A DNA stretch of 64,000 bases from Candidatus Nyctobacter psychrophilus (GTDB lineage Bacteria; Vulcanimicrobiota; Vulcanimicrobiia; Vulcanimicrobiales; Vulcanimicrobiaceae): assembly GCA_014305025.1 (NCBI GenBank), contig JACRTY010000017.1, forward strand, positions 124,001-188,000, written 5' to 3'. The notes beneath the pieces are model-generated. The model saw only the letters and a list, made by a program, of their open reading frames with translations. It searched no databases and had not been told where the DNA came from. Made by a program: the position numbers and the translations under genes. Below are positions 18,330 through 26,982 of the stretch, in pieces. The first letter of the stretch is position 1. Each line of letters opens with the position of its first letter.

Positions 18330-19571
18330 CTAACGCCGAAATCGCAGTGAGTTCGCGCGCATGCCGGTCGGCCGAAACGACAGCGCCCGGCCGCTGGCGC
18401 CCATGGCGCGCGAGGGGTTTTTCTCAAACGTCGTTTCGGTGAGTAACACCGCGTCGGACGGGCGTTCCCGCCGTCCGACGCGGCCGATCAATTGTTCCAC
18501 TTCGCTCTCGCCGAAGGCATCACTGTCGGTGATGACGATGAGGTCGGCCGCCGGAATATCCAGCCCGCTGCCGACCAGGTTCGTCGCCGCCAACAGCGCC
18601 GGCGCCCCTTCTCGGAACGCGCGCATTTCCTCGACCCGCGTCGAATTCCCGTAAACGGTCACGCCGCTGCGGCGATTGCGTTTCTTGTGCTCGGCGCTGT
18701 CGGCCATGTCGCCGCGCAGCTGCTGCACTTCGATGCCATACGTTTCTTCAAGACGCTTAGCGAGTTTCGGCACGTCGCCGCGCGTGCGGGCGATGACGAA
18801 GATGCGTGATTTACGGGCAAGATGTTCGCGAATCAGCCCGTCGGCGCGCGCAAGTTGCTCGGTCGCCGGCTCTCCCCACACGCCGACGGTACGGTGGACC
18901 TTCGTCGGCAGCACGTCGAAGGGCATTGCTCGCATGGAGACGGCGTTGCCGAAGGCGCCGACGCGCTCGAGAAACGTGCGCAATTCGTTCGGTGTCGCAG
19001 ACGCGAACAGCAGCGGGCAGTCGAGCCCTTCGAGCAAGCGCAAATGTTCGCGCTCGTCGAACGCATTGACGTCGTCCACGATCGTAAGCGCGCTGCGGTC
19101 GAGTAGATCCCACAGCGGCGGATTCGAAATCATCATGGCACTGCCGATGATGAAGCGAACCGTGCCGCGCGCCAACCCGTCGAGCATGGTGCGGCGTTCG
19201 GCGGGCGAAATGCCGCCATGGACCTCGCCGACGCCGAGCCCCGTACCATCGAGACGATCGCGAAAATACGTGCAGTCCTGGCGCACGAGATCGCGGGTTG
19301 GCGCGACCAGAACGACGTAGCCGCCGGTTCGCAGCGCTTCATTGACGGCGACACGGAACATCACTTCGGTCTTGCCCGAACCCGTCGGCGCCTTCAAAAG
19401 AAACTCGAACCGCCCCGCGGCCAGTCCGTCGGAAATCGCTCGGACGGCGTCGAGCTGATCGTCGGTCAGCTCGAAATGTTCGTCGGGCCGGATCAGTTCG
19501 TGCGCGTGCGCGACGGTGTTGACGTTGTCTTCGATGCGCTCCCAGATGTCGGTGTGTTGCGCATCGCTCAT
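18330..19571 (-). CDS. Superfamily 2 DEAD/DEAH-like helicase, variant motif II
   Basis: A 413-residue helicase. Walker A is APTGSGKT at residues 61-68, motif Ia VLVAPTRDLV, motif III LLFASATP and motif VI QLIGRVGRRE. Motif II reads D166-D-V-N rather than DExH/D, with another acidic cluster (FDERE) just after. The compact size leaves only the two RecA lobes. The ATG overlaps the scpB stop (ATGA). The context of scpAB upstream and nfo-dinB downstream suggests a DNA role. Confidence 0.8.
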   Translation of the reverse strand: MSDAQHTDIWERIEDNVNTVAHAHELIRPDEHFELTDDQLDAVRAISDGLAAGRFEFLLKAPTGSGKTEVMFRVAVNEALRTGGYVVLVAPTRDLVRQDCTYFRDRLDGTGLGVGEVHGGISPAERRTMLDGLARGTVRFIIGSAMMISNPPLWDLLDRSALTIVDDVNAFDEREHLRLLEGLDCPLLFASATPNELRTFLERVGAFGNAVSMRAMPFDVLPTKVHRTVGVWGEPATEQLARADGLIREHLARKSRIFVIARTRGDVPKLAKRLEETYGIEVQQLRGDMADSAEHKKRNRRSGVTVYGNSTRVEEMRAFREGAPALLAATNLVGSGLDIPAADLIVITDSDAFGESEVEQLIGRVGRRERPSDAVLLTETTFEKNPSRAMGASGRALSFRPTGMRANSLRFRR

Positions 19572-20143
19572 AGCGTGATCGTGAATGTGGGCTCCTCTTC
19601 GACTGATTCATCGGTGGTTTTCTCCGCCTCCAGATCGACCGGCGGCAAGTCACGAAGCGAACGTAAACCGAACGCTTCCAGGAACTCGGGCGTGGTCCGA
19701 TATTCCGCCGGTCGCCCGGGCACGTCGCGCCGGCCGCTCTCGAAGGCGAACCGCCGGTCGACGAGCGTCGCAACGACGCTGTCGACGTTGACGCCGCGCA
19801 CGGCTTCCATTTCCGCCTTGGTCGCGGGCTGCAAATAGGCAATGATGGCGAGCGTTTCCATGGCTGCCGCCGACAGTGAGGTCTTGGGCGGCAGAAGATA
19901 CGCCTCGACGGCCTCGCGCGCGGCCGGCGACGTTGCGAAGCGGTAGCCGCCGGCGATCTCGCGCAACACCAAGCCCCGCTCGGCATAGTCAGCTCCGATA
20001 CGTTGTAACGTGGCAGCTACGTCGACCGGCTCTGCGCCGGTCAACTTGGCCAGACGCTCGATCGAAAGCGACTCGCTGGCCACGAATAGCAGGGCTTCGA
20101 GCGAGCGCTGCAGTGGGCCGGGGTCGGTCAGCTCAGTTTGCAT
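19568..20143 (-). CDS. scpB: Segregation and condensation protein B
   Basis: Winged-helix kleisin-associated subunit of the SMC-ScpAB condensin. The 191 residues contain the paired wHTH signature (SLEALLFVASESLSIERLAKLTGAEP, then LSAAAMETLAIIAYLQPATKAEMEAVRGV and YRTTPEFLEAFGLRSLRDLPPV), typical of ScpB. It overlaps scpA by 11 bases upstream and the helicase by 4 bases downstream. No smc gene is in the window. Confidence 0.95.
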   Translation of the reverse strand: MQTELTDPGPLQRSLEALLFVASESLSIERLAKLTGAEPVDVAATLQRIGADYAERGLVLREIAGGYRFATSPAAREAVEAYLLPPKTSLSAAAMETLAIIAYLQPATKAEMEAVRGVNVDSVVATLVDRRFAFESGRRDVPGRPAEYRTTPEFLEAFGLRSLRDLPPVDLEAEKTTDESVEEEPTFTITL

Positions 20144-20855
20144 GGACCTCCGCAGGAATGAACGGCAAGAGGCGCAGCGGGTCGGCCGGCGCCGATTGCA
20201 CGTACGCGAGGCGACGTTGGCGGATCAGTTCGAGGATCGCAAGGAATGTCGCGATGATTCCGCTGCGGTCCAAGTCCCGGCACAACTCGCGGAATTCGAC
20301 GTTGCCGCGCTCGCGCACTGTCCGAGTGACGAACTCCATTTGCCGCGCCATCGAAAACCGGTCGCGTGCGATCGTGCGCTTTTCGGGCTTCGCGCTGCGG
20401 ACCGCCGCCAACAGCGCCGCGGCGAGCTTGTCGGGCAGGATCCGGTACCGCTGCACCACGTCCGTCGACGGATCGCCGCCGTCGCGATACAGGTACGCCC
20501 GCGCATCGTCGGCGCGAACGCGCAGCTCCCGCGCGACGCCCTTGTATTTCGAGTACACGACCAGCCGCCGACGCAGCCGCTCTTCAACTTCTTCGGGCGT
20601 TTCTTCGCCCTCGGCCAGAAAGTCACTGGGGATCGCCGGCAACAGCGAGCGCGATTTGAGATAGAGGAGCGTCGCGGCGATCACGAGGTATTCCGCCGCA
20701 ACTTCCACGTCGAGCGCGTCCATGACGGCGAGGTAGTCGAAGTATTGCTGAGCGACGGTCGCGAGGGAAACCGTGACGATGTCGACTTTCTGCTCGCGAA
20801 CGAGATGGAGCAGCAGGTCGAGCGGCCCATCAAAGCCGTCGAGGCTAACGCGCAG
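20133..20855 (-). CDS. scpA: Segregation and condensation protein A (kleisin), probable CTG start
   Basis: Kleisin that bridges the SMC heads with ScpB. The conserved N-terminus (LRVSLDGFDGPLDLLLHLVREQKVDI, then AQQYFDYL) is encoded upstream of the first in-frame ATG at 20723 and is needed for SMC binding. Between the in-frame TAA at about 20898 and this motif there is no ATG, GTG or TTG. The best start is CTG at 20855, with AAGG four bases upstream, giving 240 residues, the normal length. The C-terminal winged helix (VEFRELCRDLDRSGIIATFLAILELIRQRRL) is intact. The NUDIX stop lies 17 bases upstream. Confidence 0.88.
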   Translation of the reverse strand: MRVSLDGFDGPLDLLLHLVREQKVDIVTVSLATVAQQYFDYLAVMDALDVEVAAEYLVIAATLLYLKSRSLLPAIPSDFLAEGEETPEEVEERLRRRLVVYSKYKGVARELRVRADDARAYLYRDGGDPSTDVVQRYRILPDKLAAALLAAVRSAKPEKRTIARDRFSMARQMEFVTRTVRERGNVEFRELCRDLDRSGIIATFLAILELIRQRRLAYVQSAPADPLRLLPFIPAEVHAN

Positions 20856-20872
20856 TCCGCCTTCGGCTTGTC

Positions 20873-21370
20873 CTAGCGAGTCGCCGATTCGCGTACCCCC
20901 GAATTATTCTGGCCGAGCGTTGCCGGTCGTAGCTCGAGAGGGTCGCCTTCCATTTTGGCCAGTTCTTCGAGGCCGAGCTCCACGAGTCGTTTTTCGTTGA
21001 CGTATTTCAGCGCCCTCTTGGCCGCCTTGACCTCGAACCAGGCGGCCTCGTCGACTTCATGGTCGTGATTAGCCGTGTCGCCCGAGAGATACCGCATCAA
21101 GTAAAAATGGACCGATTTCTTGTGCTTGGCACCGTTGAGGTAAAACCAGTACGAAATCTCCGAGAGCTTCGTAAAGATTTCGGCCCAGCAGCCCGTTTCT
21201 TCCCGAACCTCACGCAGCGCCGCGATCTCCAGCGTTTCCCGGGCCTCGACGTGCCCTTTGGGAAGAGTCCACACCCGGGGCGTGCCACGGCCGATCAAGA
21301 GCGCCTCGAGGCCGGCGGCGCTCTGCCGGAACACCAGCCCCCCCGCCGAGACCTCGTACTTGATCCGCAT
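20873..21370 (-). CDS. NUDIX hydrolase
   Basis: A 165-residue pyrophosphohydrolase. The NUDIX box GX5EX7REUXEEXGU is complete (GHVEARE, then REVREETG) near residues 39-61. RVWTLPKGH before it and the diadenosine-polyphosphate-like C-terminus suggest an Ap4A or nucleotide-sugar pyrophosphatase, or an MutT-like sanitiser. It is the first gene of the repair and condensin run. Its mRNA leader starts with a strong hairpin at 21391-21410. Confidence 0.88.
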   Translation of the reverse strand: MRIKYEVSAGGLVFRQSAAGLEALLIGRGTPRVWTLPKGHVEARETLEIAALREVREETGCWAEIFTKLSEISYWFYLNGAKHKKSVHFYLMRYLSGDTANHDHEVDEAAWFEVKAAKRALKYVNEKRLVELGLEELAKMEGDPLELRPATLGQNNSGVRESATR

Positions 21371-21390
21371 GACCCGCTTTCCGATGGGAA

Positions 21391-21427
21391 AGGCGCCCGC
21401 AAGGGCGCCTCTGTTTCTCTGATTCTA
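21391..21427 (-). promoter_or_regulatory. -10 box and 5'-end hairpin of the NUDIX-scpAB-dinB run
   Basis: On the minus strand a TAGAAT -10 (21422-21427) is followed, at about the predicted start site, by AGGCGCCC-TTGC-GGGCGCCT (21391-21410), a perfect 8-bp stem. The -35 is poor. The hairpin would sit at the very 5' end of the mRNA, about 20 bases before the start codon. It could stabilise the transcript or act as a weak terminator; no gene feeds into it from upstream. Confidence 0.4.
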
Positions 21428-21624
21428 ACAACCCGGACCAAGAAGGGGCGGCTGCACCGGAGGCTTGGATCGCTAGGCGAAGCTAGCGGCAAAACCCCTC
21501 CGAACCAACGGTTATGATGCGGATCACGACTTTTCACGGCGACCGCCTCGGCGGCTGCCCAACGGTGGCGCAAGGGAACGTTCGGTCAGGTTGGCGGAGA
21601 CGGACCCTGGGCAGGTTCAACCTC

Positions 21625-21933
21625 ATGAGTGTAAAGTTGACGGTCATCTACGACAATCCAGCCGATCCCCGGGCGTTCGAGGAGCACTATCGTTCGACGC
21701 ACGTCCCGCTCGCCGGCAAAGTCCCGGGCGTGCGCCGGGCTGAACTGGCCAAGGTGTTCCCCAAAGAGGACGGCAGCCCGACGCCCGCCTACCGTGTCGC
21801 CGAACTCTACTTCGACGAATACGGCAGCGCCGTCGCGGCAATCGGAACGCCCGAAGGGAAGGCCCTACTCGACGATGCGCAGACGCTCGGCCGGAGCGGC
21901 GTGAAATTTTTACTCTGCGACATAGAACGTTAA
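21625..21933 (+). CDS. EthD family protein
   Basis: A 102-residue ferredoxin-like (dimeric alpha/beta barrel) protein. It has KLTVIYDNPADPRAFEEHYRSTHVPLAGKVPGVRRAE, the EthD signature with the conserved YxxTH. EthD proteins assist degradative P450 or decarboxylase systems, but most of this family are uncharacterised. It is a single gene; about 200 bases upstream carry no other gene. The start is the ATG giving SVKLTV. Confidence 0.75.
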   Translation: MSVKLTVIYDNPADPRAFEEHYRSTHVPLAGKVPGVRRAELAKVFPKEDGSPTPAYRVAELYFDEYGSAVAAIGTPEGKALLDDAQTLGRSGVKFLLCDIER

Positions 21934-22045
21934 TTGCTGTAACTCGGCAAACGAGTCGTCCCCAACATGGTTGCCGGTGCCATTGCGGCGGTTCTTGGAA
22001 ACCTGTCCGTCGTAGGCGAAATCGTCTTCTACGCTGAGGGCGGCG

Positions 22046-22258
22046 TCAGCCGCCTTCAACGACGAGGTCGCCGCGTGAGATGGCGTTCATGAGTTCATCG
22101 ACGCATTCATCACGCGTTCTTCCTTCGCGCTCGGCGCGGGCCGCCAACCAGTCGTCCGAAGAAAGCGTCTGGCCTGTCGCGACATCGCAAACGATTGCGC
22201 CCGGCAGCAGCGTCACTTCAGGGGCTTGCGTGCGACGGGGCGAATGCGGTTTCGGCAT
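22046..22258 (-). CDS. Small hypothetical protein
   Basis: A 70-residue protein. A basic, Pro-rich N-terminus is followed by VTLLPGAIVCDVATGQTLSSDDWLAARAEREGRTRDECVDELMNAISRGDL, a compact, charged C-terminal helix region. Size and charge would suit a small regulator or antitoxin, but no partner toxin is adjacent and no family is recognised. It is divergent to the amidohydrolase. About 110 bases on its 3' side, up to the EthD gene, hold nothing I recognise. Confidence 0.4.
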   Translation of the reverse strand: MPKPHSPRRTQAPEVTLLPGAIVCDVATGQTLSSDDWLAARAEREGRTRDECVDELMNAISRGDLVVEGG

Positions 22259-22375
22259 GCGGTGACCTGCGCGCCGCTTCGGCGATCGACCTTCCCGCGG
22301 TCGTGCACGTTGGGTCAGGACGACGCCGCGCGGGTTCGAGGAGCGCCTTGGCGCCACGCATGATATGGTGTCCTC

Positions 22376-23554
22376 ATGCAACTGCTCCGGCCGGCAGCGG
22401 TCTTTGACGGCGAGCATCGGCTCGGTGCTGCCGAGGTGCTCGTGTCGGGTCAACGCATCGTCGCCATCGGGCAAGACCTCGACGTAGGCGATGCGGAGAT
22501 CATCGCTCTTGAAGGCGCAACGTTGCTGCCCGGACTCATCGATCTGCACAGCCATGTGCTGTTGCATCCCTACGATCGCGTTTCGTGGAACGATCAAGTG
22601 TTGTGCGAACCGCAAGCGCTGCGCGTTGCCCGCGCCGTCGGCGCGCTCGCTGAAACGCTCGCTGCGGGGTTCACCACGCTGCGCGATCTCGGCACGGAAG
22701 GCGCTGATGACGCCGACGTCGGGTTGCGTGAGGCGATCGAGCGCGGCATCATCGCGGGGCCGCGCCTCTTCTGCGTAACCCGCGCGATCGTAGCGCGCGG
22801 CAGCTATGGGCCGACGGGGTTTGCTTCGCACGTGTGCGTACCGCAAGGCGCCGAAGAAGTCGACGGTCGGGAATCGATCGCGGCCGCGACCCGCCGGCAG
22901 ATTCGCGCCGGAGCACAGTGGATCAAAGTCTACGCGGATTACCGCTACGGTCCATACGGCGACGCGCGGCCGGCCTTCTCGGCTGACGAATTGGAACTGA
23001 TCGTCCGGATCGCAAACGATGCCGGCTGTCCCGTAGCGGCGCATGCAACGACGTCCGAGGGCATGCGCCGCAGCACGCTCGCCGGCGTCGCCACGATCGA
23101 GCACGGTGACGGCGGCGATGCGGAGGTCTTTGCCTTGATGGCCGAACGCGGCGTCGCCTTGGTGCCGACGCTCGCCGTATCGGAAGCGATGGCAGGCTAT
23201 CGCGGTCTGGCCGACGACGATCCGGCGCGCCTGCGCAAGCGCACATCGTTCGCGGCAGCACGCGCGAGCGGCGTGACCATTGCTAACGGCAGCGACATCG
23301 GACCCTTCGCGCACGGCGACAACGCGCGCGAACTGGCCTTGTTGGTCGAGCACGGTTTGACGCCGCTCGAGGCGTTGAGGGCGGCCACGTCGGTCGCCGC
23401 CCGCGTTTTACGGTGCGACGATATCGGCGTGCTGCGTTCCGGGGCGCGAGCCGATATGGTTGCGATCGAAGGCAACCCGCTCGACGACATCTCCCGGCTG
23501 CGGCGGGTTCGCGCCGTGTGGAAAGACGGCGTGAGACAGGACTCGCTGACCTGA
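22376..23554 (+). CDS. Imidazolonepropionase-like amidohydrolase
   Basis: A 392-residue metal-dependent hydrolase. Metal ligands in order: His-x-His in LIDLHSHVLLH near residue 58, the Lys of QWIKVYAD near 183, His in VAAHATTSEG, His in ATIEHGDG and Asp in NGSDIGPFAHG. The N- and C-terminal strands make the beta-sandwich. Members of this group include prolidase-like and organophosphate-degrading enzymes; the substrate cannot be told. It is monocistronic, with 50 bases to the next gene. Confidence 0.88.
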   Translation: MQLLRPAAVFDGEHRLGAAEVLVSGQRIVAIGQDLDVGDAEIIALEGATLLPGLIDLHSHVLLHPYDRVSWNDQVLCEPQALRVARAVGALAETLAAGFTTLRDLGTEGADDADVGLREAIERGIIAGPRLFCVTRAIVARGSYGPTGFASHVCVPQGAEEVDGRESIAAATRRQIRAGAQWIKVYADYRYGPYGDARPAFSADELELIVRIANDAGCPVAAHATTSEGMRRSTLAGVATIEHGDGGDAEVFALMAERGVALVPTLAVSEAMAGYRGLADDDPARLRKRTSFAAARASGVTIANGSDIGPFAHGDNARELALLVEHGLTPLEALRAATSVAARVLRCDDIGVLRSGARADMVAIEGNPLDDISRLRRVRAVWKDGVRQDSLT

Positions 23555-23605
23555 AGCCTTGCGGCGTTGCCGGTGAACGCCTCCGGCGTGATAGAATCAT
23601 GTGGA

Positions 23606-24151
23606 ATGTCGCTGCACGAGATCGTCCTGCCCGAAACGAAACCCGAAACCGAATGGGTGCGCGGGCGCGCCCTCCAAAAAGTGAGCCCGACGTACTCGCA
23701 CTCACGATTGCAACAGTTGATCGGCAACGCGATCACCGCGTGGGCGGAGGAGGGACGCCACGGTCGAGTCGGGCCGGAATGGCGCTTTCGCGTGACGCCT
23801 CCGGGCAAAGTAACGCGGCCGCTTGTTCCCGACGTTGGCTACCTTTCGTACGAAGCGCTCTCCGCTGATGCGCCGGCGGAAATGGTCGAAGTGCCGCTCG
23901 CCGCGCCGACGGTTGCCGTCGAGATACTCTCGCCCGGCGACCGGCGACGCGATGTCGAAGACAAGATTCGCACGTATCTTTCGGCCGGCACCTCGGCGGT
24001 CATCGTCGTTGATCCCGTTCGCACCGCACTCAACGTGCACGACGGTTTCGGCGTACACGACTACGATGCGTCGGCAACCTTGACCCACGCGGCTCTTCCC
24101 GGCTTCCGACTCAATGTCGGGGCGCTCTTCGCGCGCGCTCGTTCACTGTAG
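23606..24151 (+). CDS. Uma2 family (DUF820) putative nuclease
   Basis: A 181-residue PD-(D/E)XK fold protein. SPTYSHSRLQQLIGNAI, RPLVPDVGYLS (Asp), then VAVEILSPGDRRRDVEDKIRTYLSAG (Glu-x-Leu and Lys) match the Uma2 pattern of restriction-endonuclease-like proteins. The function of this abundant family is unsettled. The start is the ATG before SLHEIVLPE; an upstream start would add 13 residues. It is not linked to a methylase. Confidence 0.8.
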   Translation: MSLHEIVLPETKPETEWVRGRALQKVSPTYSHSRLQQLIGNAITAWAEEGRHGRVGPEWRFRVTPPGKVTRPLVPDVGYLSYEALSADAPAEMVEVPLAAPTVAVEILSPGDRRRDVEDKIRTYLSAGTSAVIVVDPVRTALNVHDGFGVHDYDASATLTHAALPGFRLNVGALFARARSL

Positions 24152-24248
24152 CCGGCGGCTCACCTCAAAGCTGCATCGCTGCGGGATCGGCGTAGCGGCG
24201 CGCGAAGCACGCGCTCAACGACCACCGACCGCCAAGGAGCACGATCCC

Positions 24249-24659
24249 ATGCAACTCGATGCCTATTTGCACTTCAACGGCAACTGTGAGGAAGCGCTGA
24301 ATTTCTACGCCACCGCGCTCGGCGGCAAGATCGAAAACCTGAACCGCTTCGAAGGCTCACCGCTGGAAAAAGAAGTCGGCGACGACGCCAAGGGGCACGT
24401 GATGCACGCGACGCTCGTTGCCGGTGACCTGAAGTTGATGGCTTCCGACGGACTGCCCGAACACGAGCATCACGCCGGCACCGATTCTAACGTCTCGCTC
24501 TCGCTGGGCACGTCCGACCGCGCGGAAGCGGAGCGTGTATTCAAAACACTTTCTGCCGGCGGGAAAGTTACGCAGCCGCTGGAGGACGTGTTTTGGGGCG
24601 GACGCTTCGGGATGCTGACGGACCGCTTCGGCATTTCCTGGATGATGAGCACGGAATAG
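24249..24659 (+). CDS. VOC superfamily protein (PhnB/3-demethylubiquinone methyltransferase-like)
   Basis: A 136-residue glyoxalase-fold protein with the repeated beta-alpha-beta-beta-beta modules of the PhnB-like group: AYLHFNGNCEEALNFYATALGG, HVMHATLVAGDLKLMASDG, and FWGGRFGMLTDRFGISWMMS at the end. The ATG has AAGGAG nine bases upstream. The last 67 bases overlap the start of bioA. Function unknown; it is probably co-transcribed with the biotin genes but is not a biotin enzyme. Confidence 0.85.
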   Translation: MQLDAYLHFNGNCEEALNFYATALGGKIENLNRFEGSPLEKEVGDDAKGHVMHATLVAGDLKLMASDGLPEHEHHAGTDSNVSLSLGTSDRAEAERVFKTLSAGGKVTQPLEDVFWGGRFGMLTDRFGISWMMSTE

Positions 24660-25876
24660 CGACGCATCACTGGTTGCCCTTCACGCAGATGGCATCGTTC
24701 GATGCCGCTGCGCGCACGTTCGTACGAGCGCACGGCACGACGCTCGTCGACACGGCCGGGCACGAGGTGTTCGATGCGATCTCGTCGGTCTGGACGACCG
24801 TTCACGGCCACGGGCATCCGGCCATCGTCGCCGCGATCGCGCGCCAAGCGCGCGAACTCGATCACGTAACCGCTTTAGGCGCCGATAATCCGGTTGCGGA
24901 GGAGCTTGCGGCGCGGCTGTGCGCGTTGACGCGATGTGCGCACGTGATGTTTGCCGGCGATGGCGCGAGCGCGATTGAGGCCGCACTCAAAATGGCGGTG
25001 CAATACTGGCAGAACGTCGGCGAACCACAACGGACGCGTTTCGTGCGGCTCCGCGATGCGTACCATGGCGATACGGCGGGTGCGATGGCGGTTTCCGATA
25101 TCGCACTGTTCAAGGAACGCTTCGCCGCGATTACGGTCGACTCGCTGCTCTACGATGATGTGGAGACGGCACTCGAGCGCGACGACGTCGCGGCGATCAT
25201 CGTGGAGCCGATCGTTCAGGCCGCAGCCGGGATGCGCATCGTGCCGAAGGAGCGTTACGCCATGTTGCGAGGTCCGCGAACGCCACTTTTGATCGTCGAC
25301 GAGATCGCGACGGGATTCGGGCGGACCGGCACGATGTTCGCTTTCGAGCAACTCGCACTCGACCCCGATATCGTCGCGCTCGGGAAAGGATTGAGCGGAG
25401 GGACGCTCCCCCTTTCGGCAACGCTCGCGAGCGAACGCGTCTACGAAGCATTCCTCGGCAGCTATGGGGAGGCACGCCATTTTTGTCACGGACACTCATA
25501 CGCCGGGAATCCGATCGCATGCGCAGCCGCGCTGGCTTCGCTCCATTTGTTCACAAGCGAAGAGACGCTTGAAACCGTTGCGCGCACCGACGCGGCGCTC
25601 GATACCGTGCTGGCGCCGCTCGCTGTTCATCCGTTGGTCGGGGAGGTGCGTCGTCGCGGCTTGATGATCGGCATCGAAGTCGCCGCCGAGGGTATCGCGG
25701 CGTTCGATGCACCGACGCCAGCCTGGCGCATCGCCAACGAACTCTACGCGCGCGGCCACTTTACGCGTCCGATCGGCGCGACGCTCCAACTGGTTCCGCC
25801 CTTGGTCGCGAGCCTTCCCGAGCTGCACTCGTTCGTCGACGCACTCGTCGCTGCGCTTGATTCCGTTTCGCCTTGA
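24593..25876 (+). CDS. bioA: Adenosylmethionine-8-amino-7-oxononanoate aminotransferase
   Basis: PLP enzyme that makes DAPA from KAPA using SAM as amino donor. It shows HHWLPFTQM (family signature), SSVWTTVHGHGHP, the PLP cage with LLIVDEIATGFGRTGTMFAFE and the Schiff-base Lys in ALGKGLSGGTLPLSATLAS. No ATG or GTG lies near the N-terminus. The TTG at 24593 has a perfect GGAGG seven bases upstream and lies inside the 3' end of the VOC gene, so I chose it (427 residues). It is coupled to bioF by TTGA. Confidence 0.95.
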   Translation: MGRTLRDADGPLRHFLDDEHGIATHHWLPFTQMASFDAAARTFVRAHGTTLVDTAGHEVFDAISSVWTTVHGHGHPAIVAAIARQARELDHVTALGADNPVAEELAARLCALTRCAHVMFAGDGASAIEAALKMAVQYWQNVGEPQRTRFVRLRDAYHGDTAGAMAVSDIALFKERFAAITVDSLLYDDVETALERDDVAAIIVEPIVQAAAGMRIVPKERYAMLRGPRTPLLIVDEIATGFGRTGTMFAFEQLALDPDIVALGKGLSGGTLPLSATLASERVYEAFLGSYGEARHFCHGHSYAGNPIACAAALASLHLFTSEETLETVARTDAALDTVLAPLAVHPLVGEVRRRGLMIGIEVAAEGIAAFDAPTPAWRIANELYARGHFTRPIGATLQLVPPLVASLPELHSFVDALVAALDSVSP

Positions 25877-26982
25877 CGTATCTGTCGGGGGTCAGGCGCG
25901 AAGTCGCCGCGCTCGAAGCGCGCGCTCAGCTGCGAACGCCGCGTACACATGTTCCCGCCGGTATGATCGACTTTGCATCCAACGATTATCTGGGCCTCAG
26001 TCGCCATCCGCACGTACTAGCGGCGCAGCGCAGCGCATCACTGGCAGGCAGTGGCGGCTCTCGCCTTTTGAGCGGCGCGCACCGCGAGCATACGCAGCTC
26101 GAAAACGAACTCGCCGCATGGACCGGGCGCGAACGCGCGCTCCTCTTTTCGTCCGGATATCTTGCAGCGTTGGGCGCAATCGCGACGCTGGCCCCCTTTG
26201 TGGACGTCGCGTATTCCGACGCGCTGGTGCACGCCTGCGCGATCGATGCGCTGCGCCTGACAAAACTGCCGCGCAACATCGTGCCGCATGCTACGCTACC
26301 CGGGCGGCGAGATGGCGATCATGCGGCGCTGTTCGTCACCGAGTCGGTGTTCGGGATGGACGGTTCGCTGGCACCGCTCGATGCTCTGGTCGCCGCTTTG
26401 CATGCCGGCGACGTGCTCATCGTCGACGAGGCCCACGCGCTCGGCGTGCGCGGCGCGCATGGCGGGGGATTGGCGACGGCGTTCGCCGACGAGCGCATCA
26501 TCGTCATTGGGACCCTGTCGAAGGCGCTCGGTGCAGCCGGCGGGTTCGTGGCCGGCCCGGCCGACGCGATCGCCTTGCTCGCCAGTGCCGCCCGCACGTT
26601 CGTGTTCGACACGGCCCCGGCGCCGGCCGTGGTTTGCGCCGCCCGTGCAGCGCTGGCGATCGTTCAGAGCGCCGAGGGCGACGCGTTGCGCGTGCGTCTG
26701 GAGCACAACGCCAAACGCTTACGCACCGGGCTGCGCGGGCACGGCGTTGCCGTGGCCGACGGCAACGGCCCGATCGTCGCCATTATCATCGGCTCCGAAC
26801 GCGGCGCGCTCGCCGGCGCCCGCGCGCTGGAATCGCGCGGCATCTTTGCGCCGGCGATCCGCCCCCCGACCGTACCGCCGGGAACGTCGCGGCTGCGCTT
26901 GGTCGTGCGGGCGAACCATACGGAACAGGAGATCGACGCGCTCATTGACGCGCTGGCCGCACTGCACGTGCAGCCCGCCTGA
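25873..26982 (+). CDS. bioF: 8-amino-7-oxononanoate synthase
   Basis: PLP-dependent alpha-oxoamine synthase that condenses pimeloyl-thioester with alanine. It shows IDFASNDYLGLSRHP near residue 36, VIVDEAHALGVRGAHGGG and the PLP Lys in IGTLSKALGAAGGF. The TTG start overlaps the bioA stop. At 369 residues it is slightly shorter than the usual 380-390. The next gene, bioD, starts on the last base of its stop codon. Confidence 0.96.
   Translation: MTYLSGVRREVAALEARAQLRTPRTHVPAGMIDFASNDYLGLSRHPHVLAAQRSASLAGSGGSRLLSGAHREHTQLENELAAWTGRERALLFSSGYLAALGAIATLAPFVDVAYSDALVHACAIDALRLTKLPRNIVPHATLPGRRDGDHAALFVTESVFGMDGSLAPLDALVAALHAGDVLIVDEAHALGVRGAHGGGLATAFADERIIVIGTLSKALGAAGGFVAGPADAIALLASAARTFVFDTAPAPAVVCAARAALAIVQSAEGDALRVRLEHNAKRLRTGLRGHGVAVADGNGPIVAIIIGSERGALAGARALESRGIFAPAIRPPTVPPGTSRLRLVVRANHTEQEIDALIDALAALHVQPA

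Noticed and set aside
22259-23353. Antisense open frame continuing the small gene at 22046 up to 23353
   Set aside because: It runs opposite to the clear amidohydrolase and its composition follows the third-position GC of that gene; only the last 70 codons are outside it.
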